Shown here: one piece after another, positions 52,576-61,128 of the stretch
Layout of the letters: each line of letters starts with the position of its first letter
Numbering within the stretch: position 1 is the stretch's first letter
NCBI RefSeq assembly: GCF_042679605.1
Contig: NZ_JBHTMU010000005.1
Location: forward strand, 62,001-126,000
Origin: Litorisediminicola beolgyonensis
GTDB taxonomy: Bacteria; Pseudomonadota; Alphaproteobacteria; Rhodobacterales; Rhodobacteraceae
Length of the DNA: 64,000 nt
Direction: 5' to 3'
The notes under the pieces: generated by a model
Databases searched by the model: none
What the model was told of the DNA's origin: nothing
Seen by the model: the letters and a program-made list of their open reading frames with translations, nothing else
Position numbers and translations under genes: made by a program

Positions 52576-53417
52576 TGCGGCCTGTCCTGCTGACCGCGCT
52601 GACGATGATCGCCTTCGCGGCGAACTCGGTGCTGAACCGGGCGGGCCTGGTCGGCGGCGGAATAGACGCGGTCAGCTTCGGCACGGTCCGGTTGCTCGCG
52701 GGCGCGGTCACTTTGGCGGGGCTGACCTGGGCCTTTCGCGGCGGCGTCCCGCTTGGCGGGCGCCTCCGGGCGGTCGGCGTGCTGGCGCTTCTGACCTATA
52801 TCTACGGGTTTTCCACCGCCTATCTCGCGCTCGATGCCGGTCTCGGCGCGCTGATCCTTTTCGGTACGGTGCAGGTCACGATGTTCGCAGGCGCGCTTCT
52901 TGGCGGAGAGCGTCCCCAGCCGCAGCGCTGGGCCGGGGCGGGCATCGCCTTTGCCGGTCTCGTCTGGCTCCTGCTGCCGGGAAGCGCGCTCGGGGTCTCG
53001 CCGCTCCATGGTCTGATGATGGCGCTCGCCGGGATCGGCTGGGGCGTCTATTCGCTGGCGGGCCGAAACGCGGGTGACGCGCTGTCGGGCACCGCCGCGA
53101 ACTTCATTCTCGCCGCGCCGCTGGGTCTGATCCTCGGGCTCGTTGTCGGAAACGGTCTGCCCTCCGGCGCACCCTCGGGGCTGGCGCTCGCGGTGCTCTC
53201 GGGGGCTGTGACCTCGGGGCTGGGCTACGCGCTCTGGTACACGGTCCTGCCGAAGCTCACCGCCAGCGCCGCGGCGGTCGCGCAATTGACCGTGCCGGTG
53301 ATCGCGATCCTCGGCGGAGCGGTACTTCTGGGCGAGGCAATCTCGGCTCAGGCGCTTCTGGCCGCGGGGATCGTGCTCGGGGGCGTCGCGCTCTCGGTGC
53401 TGCCGCGCCGCCGCTGA
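52572..53417 (+). CDS. DMT-superfamily (EamA) transporter
   Basis: 281 residues with ten predicted helices and two EamA repeats. It starts in the stop of the GNAT gene and precedes the lipase by 27 bp, so it belongs to a four-gene operon with GNAT, lipase and phnM. Substrate unknown; it is distinct from the DMT protein at 33773-34729. Confidence 0.9.
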   Translation: MMRPVLLTALTMIAFAANSVLNRAGLVGGGIDAVSFGTVRLLAGAVTLAGLTWAFRGGVPLGGRLRAVGVLALLTYIYGFSTAYLALDAGLGALILFGTVQVTMFAGALLGGERPQPQRWAGAGIAFAGLVWLLLPGSALGVSPLHGLMMALAGIGWGVYSLAGRNAGDALSGTAANFILAAPLGLILGLVVGNGLPSGAPSGLALAVLSGAVTSGLGYALWYTVLPKLTASAAAVAQLTVPVIAILGGAVLLGEAISAQALLAAGIVLGGVALSVLPRRR

Positions 53418-53444
53418 GGCTCGCCAAGCGCCGCGTGCCGGTCT

Positions 53445-54197
53445 ATGTCCGGTCGGATGTTGCGCCTTGCCTGTCTCCTGATCCTTCTCGCCGCCCCGGT
53501 GCGCGCCGATTGTGTGGTGCTGCTGCACGGGCTCGCCCGCAGCGGCCTGAGCTTCCTGCCGATGGCCGGGGTCCTGGAGGCGGCCGGGTTCCAGACCGTC
53601 GTGCCGACCTATCCGTCGACCGAGGCGCGGATCGAGGTCCTGGTCCAGGAGACCTTGCCGGATGCCGTCGCGGAGTGCGGCGAGGCGCGCGTGCATTTCG
53701 TCACCCATTCGATGGGCGGGATTCTCCTGCGGGTCTGGCTGGCCGAGACCCATCTCGAGCGGCTCGGCAGGGTGGTGATGCTGGCCCCGCCCAATCACGG
53801 CAGCGAACTGGTGGACGAGCTGGGCGGGCTCGAGCTGTTCCAGTGGATCAACGGCCCCGCGGGGCAGGAGCTCGGCACCGGCCCCGAGGATGTTCCGAAC
53901 AGCCTGCCGCCCGTCGATTTCGAGCTGGGTGTTATCGCCGGGACGCTGTCCCTGAACCCGGTCTACTCGCAGCTCATACCGGGCGAGGATGACGGCAAGG
54001 TCTCGGTGGCTTCGACGCAGGTCGCGGGCATGAGCGATTTCCTCGTGCTGCCGCTGACCCATACCTTCATCATGCAATCGCCCGAGGTCATGGCGCAGGT
54101 CCTCCTGTTCCTGCGGGACGGCCGGTTCGATCCCGACGCGGATTGGCTCGACACGCTTCTCGACGCCGAATGCCTGTTCGAAGGGTGCCCGGAATGA
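53445..54197 (+). CDS. Exported alpha/beta-hydrolase (lipase/esterase-like)
   Basis: 250 residues. A signal peptide (cleavage after VRA, before DCVVLLHG) gives a secreted or periplasmic enzyme. The oxyanion strand CVVLLHGLARS and the nucleophile elbow THSMGG are visible; a cysteine pair near the C-terminus (DAECLFEGCPE) may form a disulfide. A start four codons later (MLRLACLL) is possible. Its stop overlaps phnM (ATGA). Confidence 0.87.
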   Translation: MSGRMLRLACLLILLAAPVRADCVVLLHGLARSGLSFLPMAGVLEAAGFQTVVPTYPSTEARIEVLVQETLPDAVAECGEARVHFVTHSMGGILLRVWLAETHLERLGRVVMLAPPNHGSELVDELGGLELFQWINGPAGQELGTGPEDVPNSLPPVDFELGVIAGTLSLNPVYSQLIPGEDDGKVSVASTQVAGMSDFLVLPLTHTFIMQSPEVMAQVLLFLRDGRFDPDADWLDTLLDAECLFEGCPE

Positions 54198-55333
54198 TCG
54201 AGGCACGCTTCACCGGGGCGGAGTTGCTTCTCGAGACCGGGTTCGAGCAGGGCGATCTCTCGATCGCCGATGGCAGGATCCAGGGCGATGGCGGCGACTT
54301 GAAGGAGGTCGATCTCTCCGGGTTCCGCGTTCTTCCCGGGATCGTCGATCTCCACGGCGATGGGTTCGAGCGGCATGTCGCGCCCCGGCGCGGCGCGCTG
54401 CGCGATGTGGGGCAGGGCATCCTCGCGACCGAGGCGGAGCTCGCTTCCAACGGGATCACCACCGCCTGGATCGCGCAGTTCTGGAGCTGGGAGGGCGGTA
54501 TGCGCGGCCCGGATTTCGCCGAGCGCGTCTTCGAAGCGGTCGCGGCGTTGCAGGGCAGCGTTCCGACGGATCTGCACATGCAACTGCGCCTCGAGACGCA
54601 CCTCTTGGACGAGTTCGCGCGCGCGGAGAGCATCGTGGCGCTGAGGGGCATCGACTACGTTGTCTTCAACGATCACCTGCAGCATGCGCGCCTCGCCGAG
54701 GGCCGTCGCCCGAAGCAGCTGACCGGACAGGCGCTGAAATCCGGACGCAGCCCGGAGGCGCATCTGGCGCTGATGCAGGCTCTGCACGATCGGCACGACG
54801 AGGTGCCATCGGCGCTCGACGCGCTCGGGCAGAGGCTGGTTGCGCGCGGCGTGCGGCTTGGAAGCCATGACGACCGCACGGATGAGGATCGCGCGGCGAT
54901 GCGGGCGCGCGGGGCGCATGTGGCGGAGTTTCCCGAAACCCTCGACGCGGCGCGTGCCGCCCGCACGGCCGGGGACGCGGTGGTCATGGGCGCGCCGAAC
55001 GTGATGCGGGCGGGATCGCACAAGGGCAACGTCTCGGCGCATGAGATCATTCGCGAGGGTCTCTGCGACGCGCTGGCCTCGGACTACCACTATCCCGCAC
55101 CACGGCTCGCGGCGCTGTCGCTGGTCTCCGAGATCGGCTGGACCTCCGCCTGGCGGCTTGTGTCGGAAGGTCCGGCCCGGGTCATGGGGTTCAAGGATCG
55201 TGGGCGGATCGAGCTGGGCATGCGCGCAGATCTTCTGGTGCTCGATGCCGAGGATCGCGTGGCGATGACGGTTGCTGGCGGCGTGGTCAGCTATGCCAGT
55301 GGGCCCGTGGCGACGCGGCTCCTGCAGGCCTGA
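54194..55333 (+). CDS. phnM: Alpha-D-ribose 1-methylphosphonate 5-triphosphate diphosphatase
   Basis: 379 residues, an amidohydrolase-fold enzyme with VLPGIVDLHGDGFERHVAPR (metal-binding HxD-type motif) and SDYHYPAPRLAAL. PhnM removes pyrophosphate in the C-P lyase pathway. None of the usual partners phnGHIJKL is in this window; instead it follows an exported lipase and a DMT transporter. It may be a second, separate copy or act on another substrate. It is convergent with purK. Confidence 0.9.
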   Translation: MIEARFTGAELLLETGFEQGDLSIADGRIQGDGGDLKEVDLSGFRVLPGIVDLHGDGFERHVAPRRGALRDVGQGILATEAELASNGITTAWIAQFWSWEGGMRGPDFAERVFEAVAALQGSVPTDLHMQLRLETHLLDEFARAESIVALRGIDYVVFNDHLQHARLAEGRRPKQLTGQALKSGRSPEAHLALMQALHDRHDEVPSALDALGQRLVARGVRLGSHDDRTDEDRAAMRARGAHVAEFPETLDAARAARTAGDAVVMGAPNVMRAGSHKGNVSAHEIIREGLCDALASDYHYPAPRLAALSLVSEIGWTSAWRLVSEGPARVMGFKDRGRIELGMRADLLVLDAEDRVAMTVAGGVVSYASGPVATRLLQA

Positions 55334-55343
55334 ACGGCGCGGG

Positions 55344-56417
55344 TCAGCCGCGCAGGATGCGGTTCACGTGGCCCATCTTGCGCCCGTCCCGCGTCTCGGC
55401 CTTGCCGTAGAGATGCAGCGCAGTGTCCGCTTGGCGGACAAGGTCCGGGACCCGCTCCATGTCGTCTCCGATCAGGTTCTCCATCACCACGTCGGCGTGG
55501 CGGCGGCCATCTCCGAGCGGCCATCCCGCGACCGCGCGGATATGCTGTTCGAACTGGTCGACGGCGCAGCCCTGCTGGGTCCAGTGGCCGGAATTATGCA
55601 CACGCGGCGCGATCTCGTTCACCACGAGACCGTCCCTGGTGACGAAAAGCTCGACGCCCATCACGCCGACATAGTCGAGCGCGGAGAGGATCTTCGCGGC
55701 CAGGAGCACGGCGTCCTGCGTGAGTTTCGCGGGCAGGCGGGCCGGAACCGTCGTGGTGCGCAGAATCCCGTCGCGATGCACGTTCTCGCCGGGATCGAAG
55801 CAGACCGTCTCGCCGCCCACGCCGCGGGCCGCGATCACGGAAACCTCGGAGGAGAACTCGACGAAACCTTCCAGAACCGCGGGCGCGCCCTTCATCTCGG
55901 CCAGCGCGGCCGAGGCGTCCTCGGGTCCGGAGAGCCGCGCCTGTCCCTTGCCGTCATAGCCGAAGCGGCGGGTCTTGAGGATCGCCGGTGTGCCGATCGT
56001 CGCCATCGCGGCTTCGAGCGCGGCGGCGTCGGGAATATCCGCGTAAGGCGCGGTTCTGAGGCCGAGCGCCGAGAGGAAGTCCTTCTCGGTCAGGCGGTCC
56101 TGGCTGATCCGGAGCGCCTCGCGCCCCGGGCGGACCGGGCGGGCGGCTTCGAGCAGATCGAGCGCGTCGGTCGGAATGTTCTCGAACTCATAGGTGACGA
56201 CATCGACGCTGGCGGCAAAGGCCTTGAGCGCGTCCGCGGCGTCATAGGGCGCGGCGGTCAGGCGATGGGCGACCTGGGCGGCGGGAGCGTCGCTTGCGGG
56301 ATCGAAGATATGGGATTTGAACCCGAGCCGCGACGCCGCGACCGAAAGCATCCGGCCAAGCTGGCCGCCGCCGATGATACCGATCGTGCTGCCGATGGGG
56401 AGGGGCTGAACGCTCAT
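55344..56417 (-). CDS. purK: N5-carboxyaminoimidazole ribonucleotide synthase
   Basis: A 357-residue ATP-grasp enzyme. It starts GIIGGGQLGRMLSVAASRLG, with GVELFVTRDGLVVNEIAPR and NSGHWTQQGC in the ATP-grasp domain. It carboxylates AIR with bicarbonate and ATP, and acts with PurE. The gene follows purE after 33 bp that contain a run of nine G residues. Confidence 0.97.
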   Translation of the reverse strand: MSVQPLPIGSTIGIIGGGQLGRMLSVAASRLGFKSHIFDPASDAPAAQVAHRLTAAPYDAADALKAFAASVDVVTYEFENIPTDALDLLEAARPVRPGREALRISQDRLTEKDFLSALGLRTAPYADIPDAAALEAAMATIGTPAILKTRRFGYDGKGQARLSGPEDASAALAEMKGAPAVLEGFVEFSSEVSVIAARGVGGETVCFDPGENVHRDGILRTTTVPARLPAKLTQDAVLLAAKILSALDYVGVMGVELFVTRDGLVVNEIAPRVHNSGHWTQQGCAVDQFEQHIRAVAGWPLGDGRRHADVVMENLIGDDMERVPDLVRQADTALHLYGKAETRDGRKMGHVNRILRG

Positions 56418-56450
56418 GTCGGGGCTCCGGGCTTGCGAGGGGGGGGGCGC

Positions 56451-56945
56451 TCAGTCGCGCAGGGGCTCTTCGGGGATCGAGGCGGAGAGCGCGGCGCGCC
56501 ACGCGTCGAGACGCTCGGCCAGGGCCGGGTCCGACACGGCCAGGATGCCCGCGGCCATCAGGCCCGCATTGGCCGCACCGGCGGCACCGATGGCCATGGT
56601 CGCGACCGGAAAGCCGCGCGGCATCTGCACGATGGAATAGAGACTGTCGACTCCCGAGAGCGCCTTGGTCTGGACCGGGACACCGACGACCGGCACCCGG
56701 GTCTTCGACGCCATCATGCCCGGCAGATGCGCCGCGCCGCCGGCCCCGGCGATGATCACCTTGAGCCCGCGTCCTGCGGCGGTCTTGCCGTAGTCCCAAA
56801 GCCGGTCGGGCGTGCGATGCGCCGAGACGATGCGCGTCTCGTAGGAAATGCCGAGCTCGTCCAGGATGGTCGCGGCTTCCTGCAGGGTCGGCCAGTCGGA
56901 CTGGCTGCCCATGATGATGCCCACTTGCGGGGACTCTTCGGCCAT
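56451..56945 (-). CDS. purE: N5-CAIR mutase
   Basis: 164 residues with IIMGSQSDWPTLQEA, the active-site SAHRTPDRLWDY and GAGGAAHLPGMMAS. It converts N5-CAIR to CAIR in purine synthesis. First gene of the purEK operon; no purine riboswitch was seen upstream. Confidence 0.98.
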   Translation of the reverse strand: MAEESPQVGIIMGSQSDWPTLQEAATILDELGISYETRIVSAHRTPDRLWDYGKTAAGRGLKVIIAGAGGAAHLPGMMASKTRVPVVGVPVQTKALSGVDSLYSIVQMPRGFPVATMAIGAAGAANAGLMAAGILAVSDPALAERLDAWRAALSASIPEEPLRD

Positions 56946-57022
56946 CGCGCGCTCCTTCAGGTTCTGGAGGCCGGGTTATAGCGGGCGCGGCGGCTTTCGC
57001 AACGGCAGGCAGTGCCCGGATA

Positions 57023-57265
57023 TCAGGCGATGATGTCGGGGAGGAGTCGGTCTTCGATCAGCGAGATCCGATCCTTGAGCTGCAGCTTCTTCTTCTTGAG
57101 GCGTTGCAGCGTCAGCTGGTCGAAGGTGCCGGTGGCCTGAAGCGCGCGGATCGCCTCGTCAAGATCGCGGTGTTCGCGGCGGAACACCTCGAGCTCGACG
57201 CGGAGAACCTCGTCGGTCTTCATGGCGATTTCGCGGGGCACATTCATGGCGGTCGCATCTTCCAT
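57023..57265 (-). CDS. YdcH/DUF465 helical protein
   Basis: 80 residues. The last 60 are the DUF465 antiparallel coiled-coil (LEVFRREHRDLDEAIRAL, LQRLKKKKLQLKDRISLIED). Starts at 57265, or at internal methionines, are possible. Function unknown; such proteins are common in alphaproteobacteria. Divergent from hsp20. Confidence 0.85.
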   Translation of the reverse strand: MEDATAMNVPREIAMKTDEVLRVELEVFRREHRDLDEAIRALQATGTFDQLTLQRLKKKKLQLKDRISLIEDRLLPDIIA

Positions 57266-57336
57266 TGTGGCGGCCTCGGGAGAACAGGATAGCGATTCTC
57301 GCCGCGCGGGCAAAGCTTTGTGTTCCCGGCTCGTCT

Positions 57337-57365
57337 CTTGCGGGATCGCGGCATCGACCCCATAT
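57337..57365 (+). promoter_or_regulatory. Sigma-32 (RpoH) promoter of hsp20
   Basis: CTTGCGG (57337-57343), a 14-bp spacer and CCCCATAT (57358-57365). The -10 is identical to the classic sigma-32 consensus and the -35 keeps CTTG. The hsp20 ATG is 62 bp downstream. This is the clearest alternative-sigma promoter in the window. Confidence 0.85.
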
Positions 57366-57427
57366 TCGTCTCAACGGGTCGCCGACAGGGGCCCAGACTG
57401 ACGGTCGCTTACACAAAGGATGCGTCT

Positions 57428-57838
57428 ATGACCAAGATGAGCCTGGGGTCTTACCCTCACATGCTCGGCTTCGAACAGCTCGAACGCCTTCTTGAGCGGA
57501 CGGCGAAATCCGCAGAGGGCTATCCGCCCTTCAACATCGAACAGACCTCCGACAGGTCCTACCGGATCACGCTTGCCGTGGCAGGGTTCGCCGAGGGCGA
57601 CCTCTCGATCACCGTCGAGGATCGCCAGCTCGTGATCCGCGGGCGGCAGCGCGAAGAGGCCGAGGCGCGGGTGTTCCTGCACCGGGGCATCGCCGCGCGC
57701 CAGTTCCAGCGGAGTTTCGTTCTGGCCGATGGCGTCGAGGTCGGTGACGCGGTGCTCGAAAACGGGCTGCTGCATGTCGACCTGACGGTCGCCGAGCCGG
57801 AGACCGTCGTTCAGACCATACAGATCAGGAAGGGGTAA
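57428..57838 (+). CDS. ibpA: Small heat-shock protein Hsp20
   Basis: 136 residues. A short N-terminal helix precedes the alpha-crystallin domain (PFNIEQTSDRSYRITLAVAG, ARQFQRSFVLADGVEVG) with ENGLLHVDL near the end. It holds unfolding proteins during heat stress. A sigma-32 promoter is upstream. ATG at 57428 was chosen as start; the earlier frame includes the promoter. DUF1150 follows after 5 bp. Confidence 0.94.
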   Translation: MTKMSLGSYPHMLGFEQLERLLERTAKSAEGYPPFNIEQTSDRSYRITLAVAGFAEGDLSITVEDRQLVIRGRQREEAEARVFLHRGIAARQFQRSFVLADGVEVGDAVLENGLLHVDLTVAEPETVVQTIQIRKG

Positions 57839-57843
57839 GGCTG

Positions 57844-58071
57844 ATGCATACGAAATACGATTTCTCGCAGCTCGACGAGGGCCGGGTGGTCTATGTCCGT
57901 CCCGTCTCGGTCGCCGACCTTCCCGAGGACGTCAAGGAGCAGGCGATGGGGCAGGACACGCTTTATGCGGTCCATCGCGCCGACGGCGAGCGGCTGGCTC
58001 TGGTCAAGGACCGGAAGCTCGCCTTCGTCCTCGCCCGCCAGAACGACCTTGCGCCGGTGACCGTCCACTGA
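57844..58071 (+). CDS. DUF1150 protein
   Basis: 75 residues matching DUF1150 (RVVYVRPVSVADLPEDVK, LYAVHRADGERLALVKDR, FVLARQNDLAPVTVH). Such genes regularly follow hsp20 in alphaproteobacteria, so it is probably a heat-shock protein of unknown role, co-transcribed with hsp20. Confidence 0.9.
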   Translation: MHTKYDFSQLDEGRVVYVRPVSVADLPEDVKEQAMGQDTLYAVHRADGERLALVKDRKLAFVLARQNDLAPVTVH

Positions 58072-58075
58072 GATT

Positions 58076-58108
58076 GCCCGGCTGGGAGGTCATGGCTCGC
58101 AGCCGGGC
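58076..58108 (+). terminator. Hairpin terminator after hsp20-DUF1150
   Basis: GCCCGGCTG and CAGCCGGGC pair over 9 bp with a 15-base loop, five bases after the DUF1150 stop, followed by CTCACTTT. The weak T run makes it a moderate prediction. Confidence 0.55.
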
Positions 58109-58197
58109 CTCACTTTAATTGACGTCTCTGACCGACAGGTGAGAAGGCATCCGGCGTAGTTCGCCAGCGATCGCCTATCCGACTTTTGCACGAAACC

Positions 58198-58224
58198 GCG
58201 TCCCTCGCATGGAGCGAGAGACGC
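58198..58224 (-). terminator. Hairpin after GDSL/RTX gene
   Basis: On the minus strand GCGTCTCTCGC and GCGAGGGACGC form an 11-bp stem (one G-U pair) with a 5-base loop, eight bases after the stop. The following sequence, GGTTTCG, is a poor T run. Confidence 0.5.
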
Positions 58225-58231
58225 GCCCGGA

Positions 58232-59755
58232 TCAAATGAAGTTCCACAGCTCCGCTTGCTCGAGCAGCGCCGTCTGATCCCCGTTCAGGGACAGATCCGG
58301 CGTTTCATCCCGTCCCACGAAGACATAGCGCTCGATGCTCGAGACGTTCAGGCCGAGATCGTCGAAGACCGCCGAGCCGTCGCCCCAAAAGAACCGGTCC
58401 AGATCGGCGAGCGCCTTCGTGGTGGCGGTCAGGCGCAGAACCAGCGTGTCGAAGCCACGCCCGCCGTTCAGGATGTCGGTGTCGTTGCTGTCGCGGCCGA
58501 AGAGTTCTTCTTCCGTGAAGATGAAGAGATCGTTGCCGCTGCCGCCGAAGACGCGGTTCGACCCGTTCCCGTCGATCAGGATGTCGTTCCCCCCGCCGCC
58601 GCGCAGCGTGTCGTTGCCGTCATTACCCGCCAGCAGGTCGCTGTCGCGATTGCCGTCGATCAGGTCGTTCCCCTTGCCGCCTCCGATCAGGTCGGAGCCG
58701 CGCTCACCCGCGACCGTGTCATTCCCGTAGCCCGCAAGCACGACATCGTCGCCGCCCCTGAGGAGCAGATCGTCATCTCCGCCCAGTGCGAAGACGAACT
58801 CGGCATCGTTGCCATAGGTCTCGACATCGGCGCCGTCGCTGCCCTTGGTCAGGCCGTGGGTCAGGGTTTCCGCCTCGAAGATCGCGAGGATGTCGTGGAA
58901 TTCCTCGGTCGGGTGCACCTCGTCCCAGAACATGAACTGCTCTTCGGGCGTGGTGAAATAGTCGAGCGTCGGGACGGGAAGCCCGCCCGATCCGGAAAAG
59001 GCATAATCCTCGGAGTTGCGGAAGCCGAAGCCGGTCGCGTCGGCCGCGACCTCGTCACCCAGAAGACCGAACTCGATCACGCGCACGCTCTCGGCGAAGC
59101 TGTCGGCGATCGACAGGATGCCGCTGTTGAAAAACGCCGAGACCTGATCGCCGACGGCGTCCGCCTCGGCGCCCTGCATCGAGACGGTCGGGAAGAAGCT
59201 GCCGCCGGGCAGGGTGTAGAGAAGGACCTCGCCGACCCCGGCCGCGAGAAGCGTCGCGGTCGCGGCGGCGATCCCGTCCAGCGCCGCGGTGATCTTCGCA
59301 AGCGCGCCCTCGGGCGTGTAGCCGTCGAGCGGGATGTTCAGGTCATTGGCGCCGATCAGAAGCGCCACGGCGAGATCCGAGCGATCCGTTCCTGCGGTCG
59401 CCTCGAGCAGGCGCTGGGTCTGTCCGGAGAGATCGATCACCGTGGCCAGCGCGTCCTGCTGATCGGCGCTGAGCGTGCCCGACAGCGTGTCGAGCAGCGC
59501 GTTGTCGCCGAGATAATCCTGCAGCGTCCGGTCGTCACCAGCCTTGGCGCCGCCGACAGCGAAGTTCAGATCGCCCGACAGGCCGAGAAGATCCGAGAGC
59601 GTCTCGGCATGCGTGTCGCCATTGGTCGCGGCCTTGTCATAGGGCGGTGAGAGCGGCAGCCCGAAGCCGAAGAGGCGCTCGGTCAGCGCGTAGAGATTGC
59701 CGTCGTCGGTGAGGCTGTCGCCGAGATAGGCGATCCGCGTGAAATCATATGTCAT
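58232..59755 (-). CDS. GDSL/SGNH hydrolase with RTX calcium-binding repeats
   Basis: 507 residues. The N-terminal SGNH hydrolase has block I AYLGDSLTDDGN, block III LIGANDLN and block V DEVHPTEEFHD. Residues about 320-420 are tandem RTX nonapeptides (GGDDDLLLRGGDD, GGKGNDLIDG, GGGGNDILIDG, GGSGNDLFIF). The C-terminus is the sort read by type I secretion; no N-terminal signal peptide is visible. An extracellular lipase/esterase is likely. No T1SS genes are adjacent. Start at 59755 is set by GGGAGGAC. Confidence 0.93.
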   Translation of the reverse strand: MTYDFTRIAYLGDSLTDDGNLYALTERLFGFGLPLSPPYDKAATNGDTHAETLSDLLGLSGDLNFAVGGAKAGDDRTLQDYLGDNALLDTLSGTLSADQQDALATVIDLSGQTQRLLEATAGTDRSDLAVALLIGANDLNIPLDGYTPEGALAKITAALDGIAAATATLLAAGVGEVLLYTLPGGSFFPTVSMQGAEADAVGDQVSAFFNSGILSIADSFAESVRVIEFGLLGDEVAADATGFGFRNSEDYAFSGSGGLPVPTLDYFTTPEEQFMFWDEVHPTEEFHDILAIFEAETLTHGLTKGSDGADVETYGNDAEFVFALGGDDDLLLRGGDDVVLAGYGNDTVAGERGSDLIGGGKGNDLIDGNRDSDLLAGNDGNDTLRGGGGNDILIDGNGSNRVFGGSGNDLFIFTEEELFGRDSNDTDILNGGRGFDTLVLRLTATTKALADLDRFFWGDGSAVFDDLGLNVSSIERYVFVGRDETPDLSLNGDQTALLEQAELWNFI

Positions 59756-59803
59756 GAAGGTCCTCCCAGAATGCATCAAATAGGCAGCGACTATTCGTTT
59801 CAG

Positions 59804-59833
59804 TCAAGTCTACTGTCCTCAAGTCTACTGTCC
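59804..59833. repeat. Perfect 15-bp tandem duplication in divergent promoter region
   Basis: TCAAGTCTACTGTCC occurs twice with no gap (59804-59818 and 59819-59833). It lies 49-78 bp upstream of the GDSL/RTX start, between that gene and the glycosyltransferase. It could be a regulator-binding repeat or a recent duplication. Confidence 0.9.
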
Positions 59834-59964
59834 CGAAGCGCAGCCGTGCGTTGAAGACCATGTTGCACGAAACGGTCAGTTCGGAAAAATTCATGTCGCC
59901 ACCTCCAAAATGACACGCGGCGCCGTCTTAGTGTCGCTGATCCGAGAATTTCACGAGTTTATTC

Positions 59965-61128
59965 ATGACCGCGACTTCGCCCAGCCGGAACGATTTTCTC
60001 CAGCCATCTTCGCGACCCGCCGGATCGATTTCCATTCTGGACCGCCCGCTTGAGCTTTCCGTGATCGTTCCGACATTCAATGAGGCCGCGAATGTCGATC
60101 CCCTGATCGAGGCGCTGTCGGCTGCCTTGCGGGGCCGTGTGTTCGAGGTGATCTTCGTCGACGACGACAGCGGGGACGGAACTGCGGATCGTGTGCGGGA
60201 ACGTGCGAGCGTTGACCCGCGGATTCGGTGTTTGCATCGGAGTGGGCGGCGCGGATTGTCCTCGGCCTGCATCGAGGGGATCATGGCGTCAGCGGCACCG
60301 TGCGTTGCCGTGATCGACGGCGATCTCCAGCATGACGAAACGCTGCTTCCCAAGATGCTCGATCTTCTGGATACAACGGATGCGGATATCGTGGTGGGGT
60401 CGCGGTATGTTGATGGAGGCGGCGTCGGCAACTGGACCGCCGACCGGGTGAAAAAATCGCAGTTTGCGGGCGCTCTCGCCAAGCGACTGACCGGGGTCGA
60501 GCTGTCCGATCCGATGAGCGGGTTTTTCATGGTCCGCTCTGAAACGTTTCGGCGCGCGGTGCCTCATCTCTCGGCGGTCGGTTTCAAGATCTTGCTCGAT
60601 CTCTTCACATCGTCGCCCGAAACGCTCAGGTTTCGCGAACTGCCTTACACGTTTCGAAGTCGCGAACGCGGCGAGAGCAAGCTCGACAACAAGGTGCTGC
60701 TCGAATTTCTGGAGCTCCTGATCGAGAAATCAATCGGTCGGTGGATCCCGGCAAAGTTCATTATGTTCGCTCTCGTCGGCGGCTCCGGCGTAGTCGTCCA
60801 TTTCCTCGTTCTGTCTCTTCTTCTCGGAGCTTGGGGCGTAGCGTTTTCGAGCGCGCATGTGGTCGCAACATGCGTCGCGATGACGTGGAACTACGCGATC
60901 AACAATGTCTTCACCCATCACGACAAGCAGTTGCGCGGTGCGCAGTGGCTTCGCGGCTGGCTGACATTCGCGCTGGCCTCGAGTATCGGCGCGATCACCA
61001 ATGTCGGCGTGGCCACCTATCTTTTCGAGCAGCAGGGAACCGTGTGGTATGCCTCTGCGCTGGCGGGCATCGCGATGGGCGTTGTCTGGAACTACGCGAT
61101 TACCTCCGTCTACACATGGCGGAGGTGA
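59965..61128 (+). CDS. GtrB-GtrA fusion: bactoprenol-type glycosyltransferase with flippase domain
   Basis: 387 residues. The N-terminal GT2/DPM1-type domain (30-240) has VIVPTFNEAANVD, IFVDDDSGDGTADR, VIDGDLQHDETLLPKML and IVVGSRYVDGG. The C-terminal GtrA domain (about 265-387) has four helices (FIMFALVGGSGVVVHFLVLS, WNYAINNVFTHHDK and later helices, ending SVYTWRR). The enzyme would put a sugar on a polyprenyl phosphate and the GtrA part would flip it. The codon and base use are visibly less GC-rich than neighbours. Confidence 0.92.
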   Translation: MTATSPSRNDFLQPSSRPAGSISILDRPLELSVIVPTFNEAANVDPLIEALSAALRGRVFEVIFVDDDSGDGTADRVRERASVDPRIRCLHRSGRRGLSSACIEGIMASAAPCVAVIDGDLQHDETLLPKMLDLLDTTDADIVVGSRYVDGGGVGNWTADRVKKSQFAGALAKRLTGVELSDPMSGFFMVRSETFRRAVPHLSAVGFKILLDLFTSSPETLRFRELPYTFRSRERGESKLDNKVLLEFLELLIEKSIGRWIPAKFIMFALVGGSGVVVHFLVLSLLLGAWGVAFSSAHVVATCVAMTWNYAINNVFTHHDKQLRGAQWLRGWLTFALASSIGAITNVGVATYLFEQQGTVWYASALAGIAMGVVWNYAITSVYTWRR

